DNA of 6,941 nt from Clostridiales bacterium (GCA_014799525.1 JAAVHW010000044.1:1-6941); one strand, 5' to 3'; shown: positions 1-5,633, counted from the first letter of the stretch. Notes: a model not told the origin generated them from the sequence alone. Made by a program: numbers and translations.

Positions 1-125
1 ATGCTTTTGATAAGTCCAAGGCTATCCTTCGTGCCTTCGAGGAAGCAGTCGTAAACCTTTACGCGTTTTATAATGCAAACGACAAGGAGAATGATGACAA
101 GTGCAGGCAGGACGTATACGCTCAT
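1..125 (-). CDS. spmB: Spore maturation protein B (SpmB), N-terminal part only
   Basis: Partial gene: the first 41 codons are inside the window and the rest lies beyond position 1. The visible protein starts MSVYVLPALVIILLVVCIIK, a hydrophobic first membrane helix, followed by RVKVYDCFLEGTKDSLGL. The 'VxxYxxFxEGxKxG/S' stretch after the first helix is typical of SpmB and related nucleoside-recognition (Gate) domain membrane proteins. SpmB works with SpmA in spore core dehydration and heat resistance in Bacillus; the mechanism is not known. The ATG overlaps the spmA stop (ATGA, 125-122), so the two are probably translationally coupled. A good ribosome binding site AAGAGG (136-131) sits 5 nt upstream. 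Identity rests on a short stretch plus the spmA neighbour, which is the usual order. Confidence 0.82.
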   Translation of the reverse strand, partial: MSVYVLPALVIILLVVCIIKRVKVYDCFLEGTKDSLGLIKS

Positions 126-787
126 TTTGTCCTCTTGCGTGCGGTGGGCTTGATTTTGAATGATAAGCGGTTTAACATATTGTTTTTTGACGATAAACCA
201 CCGTTTATGTAATATTCCTTATCCTTTTTTGAATCCGTAAGTGAGAATACCTTGCAAAGTATTATGCCGCTTATTGTTGATATTGCCGTGGAGATTAAGG
301 TTGGCAAAAATATGGACGACGCGTCCGAACTGCCTGCTGTTGCGCGTATTGCAATGACCGTAGCAGGTATGAGCTGTATGGACGTAGCGTTGATGATAAG
401 CAGCAGTATCATATTAGAGCTTGCAAGCGTTTGCCCCTCAAGTGACATCGATTGCATTGCCTTTATTCCTGCTGGCGTCGCCACTCCGCCCATGCCGAGC
501 ATGTTTGCGGCAAGATTTATGGAAATCCAGCCGTAGGTTTCATCGCTTTCCTTTTTGAATAACCGCTTGATAAGAGGGCGCAATAGCTTGGATAGCTTTT
601 TGTCGAGCGCGGTTGCCTGCATCATTTTGAGTACGGAAAGCCATACGGCGTATATCGCCGCGAGCTTGAATATAAGCGTGATAGCATTCATCACACCTTG
701 CAGCATAGTCGGAAATGCAGTCGCGGGAGAAGCGATTGTCAGCATCACTATGGATATGAGCGTGAGCGCGGTGAACACGATATTCAT
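122..787 (-). CDS. spmA: Spore maturation protein A (SpmA)
   Basis: Multi-pass membrane protein of 221 residues with the nucleoside-recognition (Gate) fold of the SpmA family. Hydrophobic segments lie near residues 3-22, 32-55, 123-148 and 160-181. The most family-specific parts are NLAANMLGMGGVATPAGIKA (91-110) and NATSIQLIPATVIAIR (133-148), which correspond to the conserved N-x-x-x-N...G-x-G-x-A-T-P-x-G-I-K-A-M and N-T-x-x-x-x-L-I-P-T-T-V-I-A-x-R blocks of Bacillus SpmA. The start matches the usual start of the family. No Shine-Dalgarno is visible before it, but an 8-codon frame (810-784) ends in a TGA that overlaps this ATG. About 25 basic or polar residues at the C-terminus (197-221) appear extra relative to the roughly 196-residue Bacillus protein. 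In Bacillus spmAB is sporulation-controlled and follows dacB; here it follows an Xre gene, and I see no clear sporulation-sigma promoter in 788-884. Confidence 0.9.
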   Translation of the reverse strand: MNIVFTALTLISIVMLTIASPATAFPTMLQGVMNAITLIFKLAAIYAVWLSVLKMMQATALDKKLSKLLRPLIKRLFKKESDETYGWISINLAANMLGMGGVATPAGIKAMQSMSLEGQTLASSNMILLLIINATSIQLIPATVIAIRATAGSSDASSIFLPTLISTAISTISGIILCKVFSLTDSKKDKEYYINGGLSSKNNMLNRLSFKIKPTARKRTK

Positions 788-869
788 AGCAAAAGTATAT
801 TTTTTGCCATTCTGAAATATACGTGTGAATCGCTTGGTAAATAAATTACAAATATATCAAATTGTTAAA

Positions 870-888
870 TTGATTTTGTCAAAATCAA
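870..888. repeat. 19-bp perfect palindrome at the end of the Xre gene
   Basis: TTGATTTTG-T-CAAAATCAA, 9-bp arms around one central base. It covers the stop codon of the Xre gene (885-887) and lies 82 bp before spmA. On the minus strand its centre reads TTGACA (882-877), a perfect -35 box, but the best -10 (TATATT, 856-851) is 20 bp away, longer than usual. No U-run follows it on either strand, so it is a poor terminator. It may be an operator or a promoter element for spmAB; this is inference from symmetry only. Confidence 0.5.
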
Positions 889-1106
889 AACAGTCCTTCA
901 AATATATCGTTAGGTGTTATATCAAATAGTTTACATAAATATATAATCTTCTCGTAATCAAGCTGAATTTCTCCGCTCTCGTACTTGCTGTAATCGGGCT
1001 GATATTTTTTCAAAAGTGAAGCAACCTCTTTTTGCGTTATGCCTTTTGCTTTGCGGGCTTGCTTAATGTTTGCGCCGACTACTTTTCCGAGTGAGTTTTT
1101 ATCCAT
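885..1106 (-). CDS. Small Xre/Cro-family helix-turn-helix repressor
   Basis: A 73-residue protein that is almost entirely one HTH_3 (Cro/C1-type) DNA-binding domain. Helix 1 is IKQARKAKG (14-22). The helix-turn-helix begins ITQKEVASLL (23-32), continues through KYQPDYSKYESGEIQL (34-49), and is followed by YEKIIYLCKLFDITPNDIF (51-69). The sequence 'ITQKEVA...SxYExG...L...C..F.I...D.F' is the classic signature. There is no additional sensor, oligomerisation or peptidase domain. It is transcribed divergently from the membrane protein gene at 1202, and the space between them carries repeated TATAGGAA half-sites, so the likely role is repression of both promoters, as in phage and mobile-element control circuits. 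There is no ribosome binding site before the ATG; the -10-like TATTAT ends 4 nt upstream, which would give a leaderless or nearly leaderless message. The function call is firm as a family; the target is inferred. Confidence 0.88.
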   Translation of the reverse strand: MDKNSLGKVVGANIKQARKAKGITQKEVASLLKKYQPDYSKYESGEIQLDYEKIIYLCKLFDITPNDIFEGLF

Positions 1107-1110
1107 ACAG

Positions 1111-1168
1111 ATAATATAGGAAAAAACACCATAATTATCTTGACTTATAGGAATTTTTCCTATATTAT
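1111..1168. promoter_or_regulatory. Divergent operator region with a 15-bp inverted repeat
   Basis: ATAATATAGGAAAAA (1111-1125) is repeated perfectly inverted as TTTTTCCTATATTAT (1154-1168), with 28 bp between. Each arm contains a -10-like TATTAT pointing outward into its own gene, so the Xre gene (minus) and the membrane protein gene (plus) have the same core promoter sequence. The half-site TATAGGAA occurs at 1115-1122 and 1146-1153, and inverted at 1157-1164. By analogy with Cro/C1 systems these are probably binding sites of the adjacent Xre protein; the binding itself is inference. Confidence 0.65.
1140..1168 (+). promoter_or_regulatory. Sigma-A-type promoter with embedded operator for the membrane protein gene
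   Basis: The -35 box is TTGACT (1140-1145) and the -10 box TATTAT (1163-1168), with a 17-bp spacer, each one mismatch from consensus. The spacer is largely the symmetric site TATAGGAA-TTT-TTCCTATA (1146-1164), which also overlaps the first two bases of the -10 box. A protein bound there would block RNA polymerase. Transcription should begin near 1175, leaving a short leader containing the GAGGAG ribosome binding site (1188-1193). Confidence 0.72.
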
Positions 1169-1201
1169 TCCTGTGAAGTCCACGAATGAGGAGATGTTAA
1201 A

Positions 1202-1663
1202 ATGGTACTTATAGGCTTAATTCCAGTATTGATTATGGCTGGCGTTGCTATTCTTTTATTTTGTTTGTACAAGCTTATAACAAGAAATGATATTGTATGT
1301 CATAGTCTATGTGCAATTACTGCTATGGTCGGAATAATACTTTGTTATACGGTGTGCAAGGATAATTTGCGCGATAATTTATTGATTTCGGGAATTTGCG
1401 CATTTTTATGGGCTGTTTTTACTTTTAATGGTACCGAAAGCGAAGTAACCATAACAGAATATATGGGTGGTTGGTATCATGTTGTTGAAGAGTCTGGATT
1501 GTCAATAAAATGTTCCATAGTATTTGGATGCGTTGGGGCTACCTGTCTTCTTTCTTGGCTTTTTTCTCCATGGGGTGCAGGTGTGATATTGGGATTGAAA
1601 ATGGCGTTTAACTTGGTTACACTCATTGTTGGCATAGTGAATCTGATAAAAGAACGATATTGA
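1202..1663 (+). CDS. Unknown five-helix membrane protein, partner of the Xre repressor
   Basis: I do not recognise this 153-residue protein. It is very hydrophobic, with probable membrane helices near residues 3-24, 33-52, 58-76, 103-122 and 124-149. The only sizeable loop (77-102) is acidic and aromatic, containing NGTESEVTITEY and WYHVVEESG. The short positively charged ends after helix 1 (KLITRND) and after helix 5 (KERY) would face the cytoplasm under the positive-inside rule, placing the N-terminus outside. It has nine cysteines, most inside helices. There is no signal peptidase or lipobox motif and no catalytic motif I can name. The start is supported by GAGGAG 8 nt upstream. Base composition is clearly more AT-rich than the flanking genes: 20 G+C in 1201-1260 against 29 in 2581-2640 of metG. 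The divergent Xre gene and own terminator suggest an acquired, self-contained unit. Possible roles are immunity or envelope stress, but nothing shows this. Confidence 0.8.
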   Translation: MVLIGLIPVLIMAGVAILLFCLYKLITRNDIVCHSLCAITAMVGIILCYTVCKDNLRDNLLISGICAFLWAVFTFNGTESEVTITEYMGGWYHVVEESGLSIKCSIVFGCVGATCLLSWLFSPWGAGVILGLKMAFNLVTLIVGIVNLIKERY

Positions 1664-1686
1664 GTTGTTAAAAAAAGTAAGACAGT

Positions 1687-1716
1687 AAAAGCATTGCCAA
1701 ACTGCAATGCTTTTTT
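1687..1716 (+). terminator. Intrinsic terminator after the membrane protein gene
   Basis: An 11-bp perfect stem AAAAGCATTGC / GCAATGCTTTT (1687-1697 and 1704-1714) with a 6-nt loop is followed by a run of six T (1711-1716). It lies 24 bp past the stop codon and separates this cassette from metG. Confidence 0.92.
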
Positions 1717-1739
1717 GCTATAAGCTTTTTGTGTTTTTA

Positions 1740-1768
1740 TTGCCAACTTCGAATTTTAATTGTATAAT
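1740..1768 (+). promoter_or_regulatory. Sigma-A promoter of metG
   Basis: TTGCCA (1740-1745), 17-bp spacer, perfect TATAAT (1763-1768). Expected start of transcription is near 1775, leaving an untranslated leader of about 35 nt. That is too short for a T-box riboswitch, which many Firmicutes use for aminoacyl-tRNA synthetase genes. Confidence 0.8.
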
Positions 1769-1809
1769 AATTAAACTTAATAGATATATGCATATAGTGT
1801 GAGGTAACT

Positions 1810-3816
1810 ATGGAAAAGCAGAAATTTTATCTTACAACCGCTATCACGTATACGTCGGGTAAGCCGCATATTGGCAATACCTACGAGATTGTGCTTGCAG
1901 ACCTTATCGCAAGAGCGAAGCGTATGCAGGGCTATGACGTGTATTTTATGACTGGTACGGACGAGCATGGCGAGAAGATTGAGCTGAAGGCGAAGGCGGC
2001 AAACAAGTCTCCAAAGCAGTTTGTTGACGAGGTTGCGGCTCAAGTCAAGAGCATATGGGATATGATGGGCGCGACATACGACAAGTTTATGCGCACCACC
2101 GACGCCGACCATGAGGCGCAGGTTCAGAAGATATTTGAAAAGCTTTACAAGCAGGGCGATATATACAAGGGTTCGTACAAGGGACACTATTGTACGCCGT
2201 GCGAATCATTCTGGACGGACAGTCAGCTCAAGGACGGCAAATGCCCCGACTGCGGTCGCGAGGTGCAGATGGCAGAGGAAGAGGCATACTTCTTTGCTAT
2301 GAGCAAGTATAGCGACAAGCTGCAAGCGTACTATGACGAGCATCCCGAGTTTATCACTCCCGTATCCCGTAAGAATGAGATGGTCAACAACTTTTTGAAG
2401 CCAGGCTTGCAGGATTTGTGCGTGTCGCGTACGTCCTTCACTTGGGGCGTTCCCGTATCGTTTGACCCTAAGCATGTTGTGTACGTGTGGCTTGACGCAC
2501 TCACCAACTATATCACAGGCGTAGGCTATGACTGCGACGGAAATGGCAGCGAGCTGTATAATAAGGAATGGCCTGCCGACCTGCACATCATAGGCAAGGA
2601 TATCGTGCGCTTCCACGTCATATACTGGCCGATATTCCTTATGGCGCTTGGCGTTCCGCTTCCAAAGCAGGTATACGGACATCCGTGGCTTTTGCAGGAC
2701 GGCGGCAAGATGTCAAAGTCAAAGGGCAACGTCATTTATGCGGACGACCTTGTAAACGAGTTCGGCGTGGATGCGGTGAGATATTATCTGCTCGGACAAA
2801 TGCCGTTTGAAAATGACGGAACGATAAGCTGGGATTCGGTTATAGACGTGATAAACAGCGAGCTTGTCAACGTGTATGGCAACCTTGTACAGCGCACGGT
2901 CGCTATGAGCAACAAGTATTTCGGCGGCGAGGTGCGCGATATGGGCGTTTGCGAGCCTGTCGATGAGGAGCTTAAGAGCGTAGTATGTGGCTTAAAGAAG
3001 CGCGTATTTGAAAATATAGACAGCTTCCACGTTGCGGACGCGCTTGGCGAGATTGTGAGCGTGGTACGCCGCGCAAACAAGTATATCGATGAAACCGTGC
3101 CTTGGATACTCGCAAAGGACGAGAGCAAGAAAGATAGACTCCACACCGTGCTTTACAACCTCACGGAAACTATCGTGATATGCTCAAGCCTGCTTGAACC
3201 GTTTATGCCAACCACGGCAAAGCGCGCGGTTGAGAGCTGCGGAGCTACGCTTAGAGCGTATGAGGATTTGGATAAGTTCGGCTTGCTTGGCGAGGTCAAG
3301 GTTGAGAGCAATCCTGCACACCTCTTTGCAAGGCTGGATGCGGACAAGGTAAAGGCGAGCCTCATTCAGAAGGGTATCATCTCAAAGCAGGACGAGGCAG
3401 AGCAAGCTCCTGCAAGCGTAAAGCAAGAAAAGAAGGAAGATAAAAAAGAGGAAAAGAAAGTGGAAAACATTGTTGATATAAACGAGATTACCATTGACGA
3501 TTTTGCAAAGGTTCAACTGCGTGTTGGCGAGATTATCTCAGCTGAAAAGGTGGAGAAAGCGGATAAGCTCCTCAAATTCTCCGTAAAGATTGGCGAGGAA
3601 GTGCGCACGATAGTCAGCGGCATTGCAAAGTTCTATACTCCCGAGGAAATGCTCGGCAAGCGCGTTGTCGTGGTGTACAACCTGAAGCCCGCAAAGCTTC
3701 GCGGCATAGAGAGTCAAGGTATGCTGCTATGCGCCTGCGAACAGACTGCGGATGGCGAAAAGGTCGTGCTTGTCGCGCCCGAAAAGCCCGTATCAAGCGG
3801 TAGCACGGTGAGATAA
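1810..3816 (+). CDS. metG: Methionyl-tRNA synthetase
   Basis: Class I synthetase that charges tRNA(Met), including initiator tRNA, with methionine in the cytoplasm. At 668 residues it is close to the 664-residue Bacillus enzyme. The N-terminal Rossmann domain contains the HIGH-type motif as HIGN (20-23, in TSGKPHIGNTYE) and the conserved TGTDEHGEKI (48-57). A CP-domain zinc knuckle is formed by C128, C131, C145 and C148. The KMSKS loop is intact (GGKMSKSKGN, 298-307), followed by the helical anticodon-binding domain. A highly charged Lys/Glu linker (about 535-553) leads to a C-terminal EMAP/Trbp111-type tRNA-binding domain (about 560-668: ITIDDFAKVQLRVGEI ... VVVYNLKPAKLRGIESQGM) that usually mediates dimerisation and tRNA affinity. 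HIGN rather than HIGH is, to my knowledge, common in clostridial enzymes. The ribosome binding site GTGAGG (1799-1804) supports the start. No strong terminator follows, so tatD is probably co-transcribed. Confidence 0.97.
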   Translation: MEKQKFYLTTAITYTSGKPHIGNTYEIVLADLIARAKRMQGYDVYFMTGTDEHGEKIELKAKAANKSPKQFVDEVAAQVKSIWDMMGATYDKFMRTTDADHEAQVQKIFEKLYKQGDIYKGSYKGHYCTPCESFWTDSQLKDGKCPDCGREVQMAEEEAYFFAMSKYSDKLQAYYDEHPEFITPVSRKNEMVNNFLKPGLQDLCVSRTSFTWGVPVSFDPKHVVYVWLDALTNYITGVGYDCDGNGSELYNKEWPADLHIIGKDIVRFHVIYWPIFLMALGVPLPKQVYGHPWLLQDGGKMSKSKGNVIYADDLVNEFGVDAVRYYLLGQMPFENDGTISWDSVIDVINSELVNVYGNLVQRTVAMSNKYFGGEVRDMGVCEPVDEELKSVVCGLKKRVFENIDSFHVADALGEIVSVVRRANKYIDETVPWILAKDESKKDRLHTVLYNLTETIVICSSLLEPFMPTTAKRAVESCGATLRAYEDLDKFGLLGEVKVESNPAHLFARLDADKVKASLIQKGIISKQDEAEQAPASVKQEKKEDKKEEKKVENIVDINEITIDDFAKVQLRVGEIISAEKVEKADKLLKFSVKIGEEVRTIVSGIAKFYTPEEMLGKRVVVVYNLKPAKLRGIESQGMLLCACEQTADGEKVVLVAPEKPVSSGSTVR

Positions 3817-3893
3817 CAAAAGGGATTTAGACGGCTAAGTCAAACGGTAGGCTTAGTAAACCAGTAAGGAATTCGGAGAGTAAGGAATATCAT

Positions 3894-4711
3894 ATGATTA
3901 TAGATACTCATTGCCACTTGAATGATGAAAAGCTTTTGCCAATGGCGGACGAGATTGTAAACGGCTTTTCCTCGCACGGCATAGAAAGCGCGATTTGCGT
4001 GGGCTACGATATGCCATCAAGCGAGGTTGCCGTTCAGCTTGCCGACAAGCACGACAATTTGTACGCCGCGATAGGCATACATCCCCATGACGCGACTACG
4101 GCGGACTACGATAAGTATGAGAGGCTCGCATCGCTGTCGTCATCAAAGAAAGTTGTGGCGATTGGCGAGATTGGCTTGGACTATCACTATGATTTGAGTC
4201 CACGCGCCATACAGAAGGGTGCGTTCAGAGAGCAGATAGAGCTTGCCGATACGCTTGGACTTCCAATAGTCCTGCACGTGCGTGAGGCGTACGAGGACGC
4301 AAAGCAGATTCTGTTTGAAAGCAGGAGATATTTGAACAACGGCTTGCTGTTGCACTGCTATTCGGGCTCAAGCGAGTTTGTGAAAATATTCGGCTCGCTT
4401 GACGCATACTTCGCATTTGGCGGCGCAATTACGTTCAACAACGCAAAGCACAATCTTGAGGCAATGAAAGCCGTTCCGCTTGACAGATTGCTGTCAATCT
4501 TGAGGCAATGAAAGCCGTTCCGCTTGACAGATTGCTGTTTGAAACGGACTGTCCGTACATGACTCCCGTTCCGCACCGTGGCAAGACCAATGTGCCAGAG
4601 TACGTAAATCTTGTTGCAGACAAGGCGGCGGAGGTGCTGAATATCAACCGCAAGGAGCTTGAAGAGATAACGACAAACAATGCAAAACGCCTGTTTACGC
4701 GCATAAATTGA
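3894..4711 (+). pseudogene. tatD: TatD-family metal-dependent DNase, frame broken by a 44-bp duplication
   Basis: TatD enzymes are TIM-barrel, two-metal hydrolases (3'-5' DNase activity, amidohydrolase superfamily). Visible ligands are H6 and H8 in DTHCHLN, E92 in IGEIGLDYH, H128 in LHVREA and H154 in LLLHCYSG. The frame then runs through a perfect 44-bp repeat and stops at 4509-4511 after 205 residues, ending in the aberrant SILRQ. The second part, starting at ATG 4508, carries FETDCPYMTPVPHRGKTN, including the last metal-binding Asp, and the normal C-terminus to 4711. Removing one repeat copy gives 258 codons including stop, a full-length TatD of 257 residues. As written, the long fragment should be inactive. 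ATGA at the breakpoint (4508-4511) could permit re-initiation and a separate 67-residue fragment. The ribosome binding site AAGGA (3882-3886) is good. The order metG-tatD is standard in Firmicutes. Confidence 0.93.
4451..4538 (+). repeat. Perfect 44-bp tandem duplication inside tatD
   Basis: Positions 4451-4494 and 4495-4538 are identical base for base, beginning CAATCTTGAGG and ending GATTGCTGT. The match ends sharply on both sides (4450 A against 4494 T; 4539 T against 4495 C). Because 44 is not a multiple of three, it shifts the tatD frame. Zero divergence between copies means the event is recent, or that it is not real. Confidence 0.97.
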
Positions 4712-4760
4712 CAGATAAACCGCTTGTTTTGCAAAAACGATTATAAAACGAATAGATGCT

Positions 4761-5378
4761 ATGGAAAATACATACGTATATGAATTTGGCGATAGCCTGT
4801 ATTTCAATCTGACAAACCGCTGCCCGAACAACTGCGAGTTTTGCTTGCGTAGATTTAAAGAGGGCGTTAGCGGCAATAGGCTGTGGCTTACAAAGGAGCC
4901 AACCTTTGAAGAAATTGAGCGCGACCTCTCAAGGTTTACGCTTTCAAAATATAGAGAGGCTGTGTTCTGCGGCTTTGGCGAACCTACCTGCAATCTTGAA
5001 ATGCTTTTGATGGTTGCAAAGTATCTAAAAGAGAAGGGTTGCAAGACAAGGCTTAACACCAACGGACTTGGGAATCTCGTAAACGAGGGGCAGGACGTGG
5101 CAAAGCTTATTGCGCCGTATATTGATTTTGTGTCTATTTCGCTGAACGCGTCAACGGCAGAGGGGTACGATAGGATTTGCCATAGCAGATTTGGCAAGGA
5201 AGCGTTCGGCGCAATGTTGCAGTTTGCAAGGGACTGCGTAGCGGCAGGCATAGATACGACTATGAGCGTTGTTGACATTATCGGTCGCGACGAGATTGAG
5301 GCGTGCGAAAAGGTTGTAAATAGCACAGGCGCAAAGCTTCGCGTGCGTGCAACGATTGATGAAAATACGGAGTATTGA
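4761..5378 (+). CDS. TatD-linked radical SAM protein
   Basis: A 205-residue radical S-adenosylmethionine protein. The [4Fe-4S] cluster motif is CxxxCxxC (C21, C25, C28 in LTNRCPNNCEFCLR), and GFGEPT (71-76) is the SAM-contacting GGE-like motif. RLNTNGLGN (96-104) and SISLNAS (about 126-132) are the usual later barrel strands. The opening YVYEFGDSLYFNLTNRC matches the small family known as 'TatD-associated radical SAM', which typically sits next to tatD; the position here, 49 bp after tatD, agrees. The substrate is unknown. The short length leaves only the core partial barrel with no extra C-terminal cluster domain. There is no clear Shine-Dalgarno before the ATG; translation may depend on read-through from upstream. 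It is probably the last gene of the metG-tatD unit, since a terminator follows. Confidence 0.88.
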   Translation: MENTYVYEFGDSLYFNLTNRCPNNCEFCLRRFKEGVSGNRLWLTKEPTFEEIERDLSRFTLSKYREAVFCGFGEPTCNLEMLLMVAKYLKEKGCKTRLNTNGLGNLVNEGQDVAKLIAPYIDFVSISLNASTAEGYDRICHSRFGKEAFGAMLQFARDCVAAGIDTTMSVVDIIGRDEIEACEKVVNSTGAKLRVRATIDENTEY

Positions 5379-5420
5379 TGCTTCCAATTGCTGTACATAG
5401 TGAAAAATATTATGTAAAGT

Positions 5421-5461
5421 AAAACGGAAGTCAGGCTTTTGCCAAGAACTTCCGTTTTCAT
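5421..5461 (+). terminator. Intrinsic terminator ending the metG-tatD-radical SAM unit
   Basis: An 11-bp perfect stem AAAACGGAAGT / ACTTCCGTTTT (5421-5431 and 5448-5458) has a small inner GGC/GCC pairing in its loop. The T-tract is imperfect (TTTTCATTT). The A-run before and T-run after make it potentially bidirectional. It lies 42 bp past the stop codon. Confidence 0.8.
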
Positions 5462-5633
5462 TTGTACTTTGGATTTTGTCTTTGGTACAGTTGTAGTTTG
5501 TGCTATGTCGCGCAGGATATACAGGAAAAATTTGGAAGCTATTTGAAGCGGCTATACGGTGGCTTCTATAAGAAAAGAGTCAAAAGCCGAAGGCTTCAGA
5601 AGAGTAAGGCACAATAAGAAAGATAGGTGAAAA
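5462..5633 (+). other. Leader region before ksgA with a short open frame and small hairpins
   Basis: About 170 bp with no recognisable gene and no convincing promoter. In one frame it is open from about 5424 to a TAA at 5615-5617. Its last part would encode a basic peptide (QDIQEKFGSYLKRLYGGFYK, then a lysine/arginine-rich tail), but there is no ATG and no ribosome binding site, so it could be a decayed gene end or chance. Short complementary elements GAAGC (5535, 5545) and GCTTC (5562, 5593), and the hairpin AAGCC-GAA-GGCTT (5584-5596), could form alternative structures. Many Firmicutes have rnmV (RNase M5) just before ksgA; it is absent here. Confidence 0.4.

Noticed and set aside
20..23. 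HIGN instead of HIGH in MetG as a damaged active site (residue numbers of the protein encoded at 1810-3816)
   Set aside because: The surrounding motif and KMSKS are intact, and I recall the same variant in other Firmicutes enzymes, so it is not evidence of loss of function.
252..815. Two plus-strand open frames opposite spmA
   Set aside because: The minus strand encodes a clear SpmA with conserved blocks, so the plus frames are mirror artefacts.
1717..1809. T-box riboswitch before metG
   Set aside because: Only about 35 nt lies between the promoter's likely start and the ATG, with no room for a T-box stem I, specifier loop and antiterminator. The hairpin at 1687-1716 is upstream of the promoter and belongs to the preceding gene.
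3817..3893. Terminator between metG and tatD
   Set aside because: Only a 5-bp CTAAG/CTTAG pairing with a 13-nt loop and no T-run, too weak to call.
4358..5461. 367-codon open frame on the minus strand across tatD and the radical SAM gene
   Set aside because: It lies opposite two well-supported genes, has a Ser/Phe-rich low-information sequence, and includes part of the 44-bp repeat and the terminator. There is no homology I recognise.
5505..5546. Short ATG frame (MSRRIYRKNLEAI) before ksgA as a leader peptide of the Erm type
   Set aside because: No ribosome binding site, no attenuator stem sequestering the ksgA start, and the protein is KsgA rather than an inducible Erm.
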